Source: Mytilus galloprovincialis
Taxonomy: Eukaryota; Mollusca; Bivalvia; Mytilida; Mytilidae
Direction of reading: 5' to 3'
Length of the DNA stretch: 64,000 bases
Assembly: GCF_965363235.1 (NCBI RefSeq)
Contig: NC_134846.1
Span: forward strand, 74,312,724 to 74,376,723
Position 1 is the first letter of the stretch. Each line of letters starts with the position of its first letter. The notes below the pieces were generated by a model. The model was given only the letters and a program-made list of their open reading frames with translations. It was not told where the DNA came from and did no database searches. Made by a program: the position numbers and the translations under genes. Of the stretch, positions 1-11,843 are shown piece by piece.

Positions 1-425
1 TCTAAAGTTATTGTCCAGAAAACCTAGTTTTCCCCCTTTTTTGGCCGAATAATTTCACCTTTTTTAGCCCCTAATTCCAAAACATTTTGAGCCATTACCC
101 CCCAAAATCATTACTAACCATCCCTTCATAGTATGGAAACTTGTGGTATATATTTTAGAGGGATCCATACACTTAAACACAAGTTATTGTTTGAAAACTA
201 CAAAATTGCTTATTTTAGACCCCCTTTTTGGCCCCTAATTCCTAAACTGTTGGGACCATAACCCCCAAAATCAATCCCAACCTTCCTGTAGTGGTATCAA
301 ACATTCTGGTAAAAATTTATAAAGATCCATTCACTAAATCTTAAGTTATTGTCCGGAAACTAAATGCATCTTCAGACAACGCAGACGACGACACGATACC
401 ATTATACCATGCAAATTTTTTTTTG
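1..425 (+). repeat. Partial copy of the TTTATACGACC-ended tandem-unit element (family P2)
   Basis: At least two diverged units of about 165 bp are visible, each carrying words such as TTTTTGGCCCCTAATTCC, ACCCCCAAAATCAATCCCAA and AAGTTATTGTCCGGAAAC. A CG-rich stretch GCAGACGACGACAC follows near 375, then a degenerate end GCAGTCATATAAAAAT. The better-preserved copy is at 32341-33526. The left part lies outside the window. It sits in the second intron of the ceramidase gene. Confidence 0.75.
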
Positions 426-858
426 CAGTCATATAAAAATGTTATATATGAAAAAGATCATTTCATTTATATGTCCTTGATGTTAAAAATGTTAAATATG
501 AATGACAAAATCCTACACTGACACAAACTTTTCAAAAGCAGACCCCCAAAAAAAAGATATTTTTACTATCCTAAAGTCATGACAGTAACAATCTCTTCAG
601 TTTCCCAACTGAAACATTACTCCTTATATGATACTTGTTTTAGCCAACAGTTTGACAGACAGAACAAGAGACAAAGAAGTTTTGAGAAAGATATACTGAT
701 GCATAATTTAATGCAAATTAAAGATGAAAAAATTTAACATGAAATAATTTAAAAGTGAAATCAAACAGCCCAATTAAAATAAGTAGAATAAATGTGGCAT
801 AACAGATACCAATTACAATCACTTACTAAAAAAAAGTCAAATAACATTGAATTCTTAC
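426..858. other. Ceramidase intron 2 sequence, nothing recognised
   Basis: AT-rich DNA with no coding exon, repeat family or RNA gene that I can recognise. No plausible third ceramidase exon is visible on the minus strand. Confidence 0.6.
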
Positions 859-1008
859 CTCTAACTTTAAGCCTTGAGATTGCATGCATGAATCTGTATT
901 GACAAACACTATGCGACTGCTGTTCTTTATATCAGAGATAATAAATGCTCTGCTGTACTGTCTCAAATGTATTCCATGTGTGGTTTGTGCTGGGTTGGCA
1001 TACCCCAT
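859..1008 (-). CDS. ASAH2: Neutral ceramidase exon 2
   Basis: This 150-nt exon (50 codons, phase 0 at both ends) begins right after an AG acceptor and ends with GAG before GTAAGA. It encodes the MGYANP...CMQSQGLKLE block of the ceramidase N-terminal domain. The next exon, which should carry the THTHSGP region, is not visible between 1 and 858. Confidence 0.9.
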
Positions 1009-4000
1009 CTAAATTATTAAAGGTAAATTTGATCAATATTCTGGGGATGATTATGTGCAGAAAGAAAATAAACCCTGCAGTGTGGTCAATCAGGTGCCTG
1101 CCCTAAGTCGGAAGCTTACATGTATGTATTCAGAGGTAAATTTTCATTCTAACTTAATATGTTTTATGTTTCTGTTCCTCACAGAAATTGTTGTTGGTGC
1201 CAAAATTCAAAATCATCCACATTTTTGTATTTTCTAGGCTTGAGATACTTTCAATATCATATTGCTAAAATTCAAACTTAACAGAGTTTCTCCAAGTGTC
1301 AAAACAGATTTTTCAAAAATGTCCATGCCAAAACAGGGTCTGTGTATTACCCAATATATGATTATACACAACTATTTACAGATTTTTTAATATTTTGTTG
1401 GTCTCTGGGATGCTCTCTCATTGATGTATACAACAACCAATACCTACTTTTATCTATTCTAATCTGAACTGATTTCTTGTTTTCATGCCTTTTTCTATTT
1501 TGCGCTGATTTGAGGATGTGCCCTTTTTTCATGTACACTATACCTTCTGGTATTACATTTTCCAGCAATAACAGTTGGAGCAAGGGCATAACTAGGAGAC
1601 ATCTTCAAGTAAGTCAAGCCAATTTGTTTAAAGATTTCCATCAAATGTGCATGTTTTAAAGAAAGAATATGGTCTTTCAGTATGTTTTTAGAAGAGCTCA
1701 TTTTTTTACCTCTATAGAATAAACTGCAAGATGTCATTAGGTTTTTTTATATGGAGTGGAAGTCACATATGAGACAATATCTGAAAAAGTCTAATTTCCA
1801 TGTCCCGCACTTCACCAGCAATTATTTTTTTATTCAACCATCTTTTTTGAAAATTTTAAGTTTCAGTATAAACTAAATTATATAATGCACCATGGCCTGC
1901 CAATTAAACACTCATTCTTATATTTCTTCCAATAAAATATTGTAATTTAAATGTTCAACCCCCCCTAAAATCATGTTGTCCCCTGTGTTTCTTTGAAAAC
2001 TAAATCATTCAAATAATATCCAAATTAATTAAACAGGCGTCCGATTCTCACATATATGATATATAATATAATAAACTTGCCCCTAATTTGTCTTTTTATA
2101 TTATAACTATAGCATGTAATAAAATTTTGCAAATTTTAAGAGAAAAAAATTTGTCCCCAGGGGTGATTTCCCTCCTGTTACCACTGGGTTTTTTTTACCT
2201 GTGGAAACGTTTACAAGACCAAGAGTTATTTTCCCATTATGTATTGTGAAGAGCATCATTTCCTGAATGCATTAGTACAAAGAAATAGTTGGAAAGGCGG
2301 CCAGGTTTGAAAATTCAAGCCCATCCAAGGTAAGAATTTATAGAAAAATACTTATTGGTGTTCTATCCTGTTACAGCCTTTTCTTACACTTTCTGAGAAT
2401 ATTTTTAAGTGTGCACCACAGCATTAAGTGTGTTTTTATATCATCTTTTTAAAAGTTATATGTCACAGGAAATACACTTACATTTAATGTGATAAAAAGG
2501 ACAAAAACTATCGCGTAATTCCTTTCTGTTACGTTCTGTCATGTTACCTGATAAAAAGTAACAGCATAACCATCATCAGTAACAGGAAGGATGTTCAAGA
2601 CAATTTCACTGAAGAATCGAAAAGTTAATCTACTATATGCCAACCATTTTATTTAATATAAGTTATCACCACCATATTAAATAAATTTCTAAATAAAATA
2701 CAGTATATTTAATAAAAAAATAGGTTTTTTGCTTTTGATAACAGCAGAGAACATTGTGCAATTCTAGTTTAGTAGATAGTAACAGAAAGGAATTTATTTT
2801 AGAATTTTTCCTTACCTAGGCAGATTTTTCATCTTGCAAATACAGTTTCAAAGGATAAATGACATTGTTTGCTGTTATCTTCCAATTGTGACCAATTTAA
2901 AATGATGTATTTTTCTTAAACTTTAAAATAAAGCAGAAAAATCCTTTCTGTTACCAACTCTGTCCTGTTACCGGTGTGCTGTTACTCAAGATTCTTTCAT
3001 GTTACCGACATATCTGACTATATTTAAGTATATTTCTAAACCTTTTGTATTGCAAATGCTAAAATAAATAATTGGCATTTGATAAACTATTGCAGGATAT
3101 ACTAGTAAACCACAAATATTGTCTTAAACTTATTCCTTATTCCCATTAGAAACTTTTTAAAATTGATTCACTTTGGTAACAGGAAAGAACTGGATTTGTT
3201 TTGTACCATTTTTAAAATAGCCATTGTTTCCTTATTAAACAATTGTTTGAATTACAGACAACAGTTCCTAGATCCCCAATGTGTGTTCTTCGATTTGTGC
3301 TATTAAAATACTGGGTCTAAAAAAAAAAAAATTGTTTTTTCTTATTTCCAAAAATTAGACTTTTTCAGATATTGTCTCATATATAGAACTCTTACCAAAA
3401 TTCGTCATGTGCCAAGAAAATAGTCGTTTTTTTATGCTAAACTAAAATTTTACACATAGTGACATACATGTAACCGGAGAGCATGAATTTCATTACAAAA
3501 CTGCTTTGTCTCCACTGGGACCGCTGTGTTACAAGGCAGCGCATTAACTGACTGAGCTAAAGAAGTGCTTACGGCTGACTAAGTATCTACCATATGTTCT
3601 AAGGTAGCAATCCCGTCACACTTCCCATCTCAAGTCATAATCATTATACCATTATGACTCTAACAACACATACCTTAGCTAGAATTCCTCTCTAACGTGG
3701 GTTTTAAGTTGGGTGACAATGTAACTGGAGAACATAAATTTCATTATAATATTGCTTGTCACCAAGGGGGCTCAAACCCAGGACCTCTATGTTACAAGGC
3801 AGCGCGTTAATCGACTGAGCTAAAGAAGTACTTCCTTAGCTCAACCGCTTACGGCTGACTAAGTTAGTAAAGTATCGACTATATGTTAAAAGGGAAGCAA
3901 TCCCGTCACATACACATAAATTTCATTCAGTTCAAAAAAATTTAACTTGAGGACAACAGGCACAACAAATTCGTTATATATTGACCCAATCCATTTATTT

Positions 4001-4232
4001 TTTTATATACATGTATTGTATATGTTTGTTTCAAAAACATGACCCCAGTGCATACCATATCAACTTCTGCAGCTGGTCCTGTGATATCTGAAATTCCTGT
4101 GCCTATAATATAATTGGCATCTGCATTACAGCATACTGTTGCTGCAAACAGTAATACCACATATGCATACATCATTTTTTTACACAAACTAATGCAGTCT
4201 AAGTCTTCGCCAAAACAACTGGCCATCATCAC
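859..4232 (-). CDS. ASAH2: Neutral ceramidase, N-terminal part (two exons, gene runs off the left edge)
   Basis: Neutral ceramidases are secreted or membrane-anchored hydrolases that split ceramide into sphingosine and a fatty acid. Two minus-strand exons join in phase 0: 4056-4232 and 859-1008. Exon 1 encodes a hydrophobic leader (MMYAYVVLLFAATVCC) followed by NYIIGTGISDITGPAAEVDM. Exon 2 continues MGYANPAQTTHGIHLRQYSR and ends in VFVNTDSCMQSQGLKLE. The run GxGxxDITGPxAEVxMMGYANPxQ, the R-AFI strand and the D-CMxSQG motif are the hallmark N-terminus of the family. Donors are GTATGC after exon 1 and GTAAGA after exon 2; the acceptor of exon 2 is AG at 1009-1010. The first ATG is at 4232, but ATGs at 4175 and 4172 put the signal peptide at the very N-terminus and are the better starts. 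The catalytic serine and metal-binding histidines lie further on and are not in the window. Confidence 0.9.
3475..3616 (-). repeat. tRNA-derived SINE copy 1
   Basis: Read on the minus strand, TTAGCTCAGTCAGTTAATGC resembles a tRNA A box and D arm, and is followed by GCTGCCTTGTAACACAGCGG, an anticodon-arm-like hairpin with TGT as in tRNA-Thr. It shares GTTACAAGGCAGCGC and GCAATCCCGTCAC with copy 2. The B-box region is degenerate here. Intact tRNA folding is not maintained, so this is a SINE and not a functional tRNA gene. Confidence 0.7.
3722..3909 (-). repeat. tRNA-derived SINE copy 2
   Basis: On the minus strand it reads TAGCTCAGTCGATTAACGCG (A box and D arm), then CTTGTAACA (tRNA-Thr-like anticodon loop), then GGGTTTGAGCCC (good match to the B-box pattern GGTTCGANNCC). 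Same orientation as copy 1, about 105 bp away. Its tRNA-unrelated part includes ACGGCTGACTAAG and GCAATCCCGTCAC, shared with copy 1. Confidence 0.8.
4056..4232 (-). CDS. ASAH2: Neutral ceramidase exon 1 (signal peptide and IGTGISDITGPAAEV motif)
   Basis: Coding exon 1 ends at ATG, then donor GTATGC. Residues about 20-36 (from the 4232 ATG) form a hydrophobic segment ending in CCNADA, a plausible signal cleavage region. The mature protein would begin near NYIIGTG. Starting at 4175 gives a conventional signal peptide directly at the N-terminus; the 4232 start would put 19 polar residues in front of it. Confidence 0.85.
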
Positions 4233-4239
4233 GTGAAAC

Positions 4240-6984
4240 CGATTGACGACTGGTTCAATATATGCTAGTTTGTCTACCCGAGATCTAATGCAAATGATTG
4301 CAGAGACAGTTACCAGTATTGATTATAAATTGTGATCGGATCTGGATTTGAAGCGACAGGATTCCGAAAAAAAGTGTCTTCTTTGACGTCCGCGTTAAAG
4401 CCGGAATCGTCCATTCTCCTTCTATTTTATGTATTTCTTTATAGACCATCGAATGAGGAAAACAGAGATATGTTAATGTATCTATAGTTGTTAATTTCTG
4501 TGTCATTTGGTCTATTGATGCATTGTGGAGAGTTGTCTCATTGGCAATCATATCACATGTTCTCTATTGGAGGTATCTATTCATGATAACCACACTCGGG
4601 CGCTAAGTGCATGTACCCCCTTTTCTTTTCCCTTCAGTTTTGGGGCAATCAAATAAGAATATGGAAAAATTTACTGCTATTAATCTGCTATTGTTTTAGC
4701 TTATGGATAATACAATCCGGCAAAGAATATTTACAAAATAAAAACATCCCCTAAAAAGGAAAATAAACAGTTTCTATATGGATTTTCTATAGTTTTTGCC
4801 CAAAACACAAAAAGGTTTAAAAAAAATTCGTCATTTAAACGCTATTACTCCGATAAGAAGACATCTGACAATTTTTATATGTTGACCTATTTGCAGGTCT
4901 TGTCTTGCTGATTTTCAAGTTACTATATTTATCTATTTATCAAAGTTTCTTAATAAACTAGGAATGCCAGTCAGCTTTCCTTCCGAAAGTCGGTGGTCAT
5001 CTCCGAGCAATCCGGCTTCCTCCACCAATAAAACTGACAGCCACGAAATAGTACATAAGTGTTGAAAAGTGGAGTTAAATATCAATCCCTATATATCAAT
5101 TGATCTCAGTTTTCGAGATAAAAAAACAAAAACAATCTTATTTGATGAAAATCATTTTTTGCAACTAGTATTTAAAGTTTCCATCTATCATAGTTTTCAA
5201 GAAGATGGGCAAATTTGAAAGAAAAAATAAACCAGTATAATTCGTCATCTAAGGAAGGCCGGAATAACTTATGAATAATCATCGGACAGCTCAACATTCT
5301 AAACATTTTAGCTACAGTCAGAAGTTTTTCTATACATTGCCGGACAATAAACAAAACTTACATATGTCTTATTTTTAGTCATGATAGTTGGAAGGCGGGA
5401 TCAACGCACATATCTTTTAAACAATATACCCGCGTGAATAAAAGTTGTGGCCAAGTTTGGTTAAATTTGGCTAAGTAGTCATTACAGAGGAGAATGTTTT
5501 CGTTTACTGACGACCGGAAGAGGAACCACGACTTACCGGACCACGATACCCGGACGGCAGACGCCAAGTGATGATAATAGCTTATCACAATTGTCCCTAT
5601 TGGGCAGCGGTGAGCACAAACGATGGTTACATGCACCAAATCTCTCATTTCCAATAAAAAAAATGTCATAACAAATTATATAAGTGATAACGAATTTTAA
5701 AAATTGTAATAACGATAAAGATGTCTTTGCAGGTTTATCTAAATTTCAAGTGGGTTTTTTAAAACCTATGTATTAGATGTGTATGACATGTGAATAAACA
5801 TAATTTAATTCACTGAAAATGTGAAAAGATATGGGACAATCAACTGTGCATAAGTCGAAGAAAACAGACAACACCAGGACCTGACAAAAAATAAAGAAGA
5901 CGAACAAATGAAATTTAAGAGTAAACACAAATTCCGCAGAACCCGAGGATATAATAATTTACCCTATGATGGTCAGCGATTTGTAATCCACTATTCGGAT
6001 AACCCTCGACCGTGTTGTTCATTATAAACTGACGTTGATCAAGTATAGCAGCTAGAGTATTACTGTCTTATCGTAAAAAGTAGATTTGGTGCATGTCTGT
6101 TGTCAAACATCAAGACATAACCGATTCATAAAACATTTGTACAAATATATTATTCCGCACTCAAATTTTTACAAACATGCTATTTTGAAATGAGAACTCT
6201 GTTTTTTCAACTAATTTATGACTTTAACCGTATCTTTAATACGTTCCGTTCAAGAGATTCCTTGTAAGTTGTAACTGCCATGATTGTACTAACATGATTT
6301 ATAACAAACTTTTCTAAAATTGACCGTTTATAAATTTTGATAATAAAGTAGCTAAGATTTCAACTCCCTCAGAGAAAGTTGACTTTAGATGGATTTGGCT
6401 ATTTCCAGGTACTTTTTGGCATAAAGCTCCTCATGTATCAATACTATACATCCTCGGCTTTCAAATATTAGGCCTTGTAAATCCAGAAAATTGCTTCGGA
6501 TGCATGAGCTTTTTGATATTGTAACCAGACATAGAGTAAACGCAAAATGGTAGCTATATGTCTTCCATTAGAAAGTGATACTAAAATGTTTTACATAGAA
6601 ACAGATGGTTCACAATTGCAAAAAAAAACGGATCTTTTTGTTGTAAAGTTTGTATTACAAATGACCCATTGTCAACTTCTTTATTCAAGTCAAGATATGC
6701 AACATACTTCTGTGGTATCCCTTATTTCAAGCTCAATGGGACAGATATGATCAACATATTCACACCATTTTAATCATCCATGCACGAAGGGAGAGCATAA
6801 TTATGTTCAGTGTGAAATATCTTCTTTTCATTCTTTTTAAGAAACTTTTGTATGAAAGGATGATAGGAACAAGTCGTCAATTTGAGATCTTAGAGTAGCT
6901 CATTTTGTTACTACGTCAAAATCGACTGTCTGTTGAAAACACATCCATAATGCTAGACTGGATCAAGTAATATTTTTAAAGTTG
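4240..6984. other. Intergenic region between the ceramidase and the GPCR, with old repeat fragments
   Basis: No gene recognised. Visible pieces: 4440-4560, end of the gttgtctcattggcaatc family; 4945-5045, a minus-strand copy of the family also seen at 48528-48690 (GGTGGAGGAAGCCGGA); and 5430-5590, GTGGCCAAGTTTGGTTAAAT followed by GGACGGCAGACGCCAAGTGA, which resembles the tail of the tandem-unit family at 29175-30760. The remainder, 5700-6980, shows nothing I recognise. Confidence 0.6.
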
Positions 6985-7146
6985 TGTTTTCAGTATATAC
7001 AACAATTTGTTAAAAAGTGTTGTATAAAAGGTCACAATGAAATAGATGCCAATGAGTGACTGTTTTCAGTATATACAACAATTTGTTAAAAAGTGTTGTA
7101 TAGTTAATAGAGTTAAAAGGTCACAATGAAATAGATGCCAATGAGA
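6985..7146 (+). repeat. Tandem duplication with an internal hairpin
   Basis: Two copies (6985-7060 and 7061-7146) of a segment reading TGTTTTCAGTATATACAACA ... ATGAAATAGATGCCAATGAG. The second has about 10 extra bases. Each copy contains TATACAACA...TGTTGTATA, a perfect 9-bp stem. The 3-prime part belongs to the GCCAATGAGACAACT family. Confidence 0.85.
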
Positions 7147-7339
7147 CAACTATCCAAAGTTCAAATATAAGTGGACATCTAACATGCAAAAAACCCATAA
7201 CTGTAAAATATTGAAGGACATACATAATCCAGTTAAAACGTGAACTGCCTGAAATCATCCAAAGAAGACTTAAATTACAAAAACAACCACGTCGACTCTG
7301 TGTGTTTGCTATATGTATTTCTATTTGTATCCATCTGAT

Positions 7340-7745
7340 GAGTTCAGCCTTTTTCAACTGATTTTTATAGTTCGTTCTTATGTTGTACTGTTGCACCACT
7401 GTCCAAGGTTATGGGAAGGGTTGGGATCCCGCTAACATATTAAACCCCGCCTCATTAATTCTGTATGTATATGCCTGTCCTAAGTCAGTAGCGCCTGGGA
7501 TTCAGTAGTCATCGTTTGTTTCTATGTTACATATTTGTTTTTCGTTCATTTTTTGTACATAAATTAAGCCGTTAGTTTTCTCGTTTAAATTGTTTTGTCA
7601 TTTCGGGGCCTTTTACAGCTGACTATTCGGTATAGGCTTTGCTCATTGTTGAAGGCCATACGGTGACATATAGTTGTTAATTTCTGTTTCATTGCGTCTC
7701 TTGTGGAGAGTTGTCTCTTTCACAATCATACCATATCTTCCTTTT
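7340..7745 (+). repeat. Interspersed repeat family B, near-complete copy
   Basis: The order of blocks is AGGGTTGGGATCCCGCTAAC, ATTAAACCCCGCC, CCTGTCCTAAGTCAG, GCCGTTAGTTTTCTCGTTTA, CGGGGCCTTTTACAGCTGAC, GGCTTTGCTCATTGTTGAAG, and the end GTGGAGAGTTGTCTC. Other copies are at 18645-19005, 33040-33240, 39050-39135 and 58850-58985. It looks like a non-coding short element; no tRNA head or terminal inverted repeat was identified. Confidence 0.8.
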
Positions 7746-7938
7746 TAAAGCTAGTAATTAGAAATTTTAGCCGCAATAGGTGTGAGATAATTGAGAAAAG
7801 ACTGATCGTAAATGTAGGAAAAATATGATCAGACTTGAATGAATTATAATAAAGAATATTGCCTTAATTAATGGCTTCAAAACCTTTGTTTGCAACAGAA
7901 AATGTTTAAACCGAAAAACTCCGTTTCATGATTTTCAT

Positions 7939-8824
7939 TGTCTCGCCTGACGGAGTCAAAAAGCGAGACATAGGTATGCTGTTTCCGGCGTCGGCGGCGA
8001 CGACGGCGATGGCGTCAACAATGCTTTAGTTTGTGATTAGGTCTAGTTTATGGTGAAGCACAAGAGGTAGGTCAATCATATTTGGTATGCAGTTGTATAA
8101 GCATTGGCATATCTCATTTCCATGCGGAGATTATTTGGCCCTGTCCCCTCAGTCATGGTCTATTAACTTCGAAACTTTTGCTTATTTTACATGTTTTAGT
8201 TTGTGATTAGGTCAGTTTATAGGGAACCACAAGTGGTAGGTCAATGATATTTGGTATGCAGTTGTATAAGCATTGGCATATCTCATTTCTATGGAGAATA
8301 TTTGGCCTCACCCCTCAGTCACAGTCTAATGACTTTAAACTTTATGTTTATGTAGTTAATATATTGTATTATCTATGCATGTCTTCTCTGTACCTATGTA
8401 TTTGGTGATGAGAATAAAGATATATATATACATGTATTAGTTTGTGATTAGATCAGTTTAAGATGAACTGCTAATGTTAAGTCTATGATATTTGGTATGC
8501 AAATTTATTGGCATTTGCAAGTATTGTTTCCATGGAGATTATATAGCCCCATCCCCTCTTCATGGATCTTTGACTTTTAATCTTTTACATAGTTTACAAG
8601 TTAATGTTTGTATTTAGGTTTGGGAACGACTTATAATTATATTAAGTCAATGGTATTTGGTATGCAGTTGTATTAGCATTGGCACATTTTATTTACATGG
8701 AGATTGTTTAGCCATGTAACTCAGTCATGGTTCATTGACTTTGAATACTTGCATAACTTGTATAAGATGTTAAAGTATTTTGATTTCAACATTTGCATAA
8801 TCAAAATTACAAAATGGCGAGACA
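7939..8824 (+). mobile_element. Tandem-unit element, family P1 (TGTCTCGCC ends)
   Basis: The ends are TGTCTCGCC at 7939 and its complement GGCGAGACA at 8816-8824. The left end can also fold on itself (TCTCGCCTGACG...AAAGCGAGA). A CG-rich stretch of CGGCGTCGGCGGCGACGACG type follows, then four diverged units of about 168 bp starting near 8021, 8187, 8430 and 8600, each with TTTGGTATGCAGTTGTAT and CATGGAGATT. A small insertion ending AGAATAAAGATATATATATA interrupts the array at about 8360-8430. No coding capacity was seen. Confidence 0.75.
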
Positions 8825-10950
8825 TATCTCTGTAATAACAGTTTATTTGATTTAAAGTTTGTGTTTGGCAATATCTGAGATATAAAAGCGCGAGGATGAA
8901 GTGCATTTGGAACGCTTTCTGTATATGGTAGAAGGTCATTTATAGTAATACAAGTAATAGTGGGTGATGTATAAGGGCGATTGTACGCCATGGTCGCATC
9001 TTCGTCAAGCAGCAAATTGGTTTATAGATGCCTACGTCATTTGGTATCTTGCGGAAAGGTGTTTCCATTGCCAATCATACAACATTTTCTTATTCCTAAA
9101 AGGTATTTTTTCTTTAAATTAAAAATTGGGGTCTAAGATATTCAAAAGTTTAAGAGATAACTTTGCCTTAATAAAAATCTCTGACGGCAAACTTGGTATT
9201 TTGTTTAATCTCATGATTCTGAATAAGTTAATGCCGTGACTACTTTATCTGAAAAGACAACCCTACCTGTCCATTATAAACCAGTGAAATGCAATTGCGT
9301 CGTGTTATATATAGTGCTTTTTGTTAAATTATAAAATTTACATGCACGGTAACACAATGAACATATAAACAACATGCTGAGGACAAACAGTCGTATCCCA
9401 GAAAATACCGCTTTACGTAAACAGAAACAGGTAGACGATGTCAGGCATACATATCATATACGATTAGAAATGAGAAATTCCTGAAAATAAAAACAAGATA
9501 GTAGTCCTCCTAAAATATTTTTTTGCTATTTGACTTTCAGTCCTCCTCCTATCATCTTGTTCTTTGAATTTTTCATAAAATTTTAAAAATCTGACATTTT
9601 TTTTTTTATTTCAATTATTCACATTTTTATTATCAAGTATACAGTAATTAAGAACATTTGGTAATATTTCATTTCAAAATTAATCTAAACCCGCTTCATA
9701 ATATTTACTGAATTAGACTTTAGTATTCATCAATTGTCGTTTCTATATCGGAAAAAGAAATCAAAAGAAAACATATCCCCAACTTAAATATCCACTTTTT
9801 TTGTAGAAATAATCGAACAACACTTAGTCTCATGTTTAATTTAACCTTATTCAGTTTGCTTACATAGTTGCATTTTCTGAAGTAGAAAGGAATTGGGACT
9901 GATGTGTATATGGTATTCATTTATAATATGAGCAAACATGGCTTAATTTGTGACGCAAAACGAACTTTTTCATGTCTATTGGAATGATCGTTGAAATCCT
10001 TCTATGAATACTAATACTATGACATCGTATATTTGTATTTATGAACCTATAGCATGTTAAAACTTATATAGAAACACTATCCCGATCTTTAAATGCAACT
10101 GGTGCTACTATATTCAAGTGTTTTTTGTTTTTTTTTTTGTTTTATTGTTTTTCACGTGTAAACCACGATCTTTTAACGAATCTTTAATTGATATAATACC
10201 TTCATGTTGGACTTTGATCAATAAGTTTTCCTAATTGAACTAGAGAAATAAAACAGACATGCCAAATTTCCTTTAATTAAACGGTTTAGTTAAAAATACA
10301 TCTTCTAGAAGAATGAACTAAAAATGAAACGGAGAAGAATCTTAGGAGATCCGTTTTATATTTCTGATGAAACATTTAAAACTATACTCTGAAAACATAA
10401 ACCTAGAAATTATTGCAAACATATTTAAATTTAAACTAAATATTAAACGAACCTGCACCTCTATTGAAAATCTTTCATTTATTTTCAAATCACCAGTACA
10501 GAAATTTGTTATTGTATAAAGTACTTATCATGCCAATTAAACCTTTATCTTTCAACATTATTATTTGATTAATCTTGATACATCTGGACAAATCAGTCAT
10601 TTTTGGGGTGACAAAATGCATTATGTGATACTAGTATGTTATTAATAGATTCTTCAATTATATTAATTAATTGTGCTATTTGTTGTATTTAACAATATTT
10701 ATGATATGTTTATGATGGACAGCCGGTTATTTGTGATACTATCTGCCGAGATGACAAGGTTTGACGTTGTTGTTTTCTATACTTAGTTGCAATCATATCT
10801 ATACGTTGTATATATCTGACGGAGCATATAACACTGCACTTCTGTTAGTTCTGACTTTCTGAATATCAGTCAAACATCACAGACTGCATGTGTTTGATAT
10901 CTGATTAATTACGGAGATCAAATTATGAAAATGTTTACAAATACTGAGGA
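8825..10950. other. Intergenic DNA upstream of the GPCR
   Basis: AT-rich sequence with long homopolymer runs. A minus-strand 81-codon open frame (8770-9015) begins in this region but shows no recognisable domain, and part of it overlaps the end of the P1 element. A TATA-like stretch GTTGTATATATC at about 10806 lies 220 bp before the GPCR start and could belong to its promoter; this is weak. Confidence 0.5.
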
Positions 10951-11030
10951 ATCACAAAATTGTCTGGAACAAAAAGGACGTCGCTGTTTGAAAACAATAA
11001 CATGTGTGAATAGTTAACTTTTTAAATCTA

Positions 11031-11843
11031 ATGGCTAATTTGGGAGATTTTAGACGCATTCGTGCATTAAATTCAACTGATACTGGAAGTAATAGTTCTT
11101 TAGGATTATCAGTGACAAGACAAATTGAAAATGTTGACCCTTTCTCGGGATTTAATAATGTAACGATGACAGGCATGGCCTTGTCACCCGAGGCGGCCGG
11201 GATATTTATTGTGTTATACTCAATAACAACATTACTTGCAATTGTAGGGAATATCCTAGCGATTGTTGTATTTACAAAAGGAAGAAAATGTCGCACCGAC
11301 TTACGTCCTTTTTTACTCAATCTTGCGGTTGCTGATCTGATCATGGCAATATTCTGTATTCCATTTACTTTTGTTACAAGGTTGTTACAAAGATGGGTCT
11401 TTTCTCCACCAATGTGTCCAATTGTATTGTTTCTACAACTTACTGCAGTTACTGCGAGTGTTTTTACGAACACTGCCATTGGAATAGATAGATTTTATGC
11501 CGTGGCGTTTCCCTTGAAATCCAGAATAATTTCTCAAAGACACACAATTATGATTGCAGTCATTTGGATAGTATCTATAACGTTTAATGTTGTCCAGTTT
11601 AAAGTCGTCCAAGCTCGACACAATAATCTTACTCAAATACTGGAATGTGTAGAAGACTGGAATGACAATACTTTATACACACGAAGAGCTTATACTTTGT
11701 TCATTTTATTTATAACTTTGATAATTCCATTGGCCACTCTAAGTGTGACTTACAGTATCGTCGGGTGTATTCTATGGAGGAGAAAAATGCCAGGTCAGGT
11801 CAACGAGGCCAGAGACCAGCAACATAACAAGGCAACAAGACAG
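11031..11843 (+). CDS. GPCR exon 1 (N-terminus through TM5)
   Basis: 271 codons ending in AACAAGACAG before donor GTACTT. Covers TM1-TM5 and part of intracellular loop 3. Reading through the donor would add a short unrelated tail (VLITISFSHIYF...) ending at 11909. Confidence 0.93.

Larger units (their letters stand above)
1009..4055 (-). other. Ceramidase intron 1
   Basis: A 3-kb intron holding a cluster of CTGTTAC/GTAACAG words (2370-3190) and two tRNA-like SINE copies (3475-3616 and 3722-3909). The minus-strand stretch near 1540-1630 (MSPSYALAPTVIAGK) has splice-like ends but no recognised homology, and is not needed to join the two ceramidase exons. Confidence 0.8.

Noticed and set aside
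1542-1632. Extra ceramidase exon (MSPSYALAPTVIAGK on the minus strand)
   Set aside because: It has splice-like ends, but exons 1 and 2 already join exactly as in the family (AEVDM-MGYANP), leaving no room for an insert.
3722-3909. Functional tRNA-Thr gene
   Set aside because: A and B boxes are visible but the acceptor and anticodon stems do not pair; a second degenerate copy nearby shows it is a SINE.
8770-9015. Minus-strand 81-codon open frame
   Set aside because: No recognisable domain; part overlaps the end of a repeat element, and no splice-consistent partner was found.
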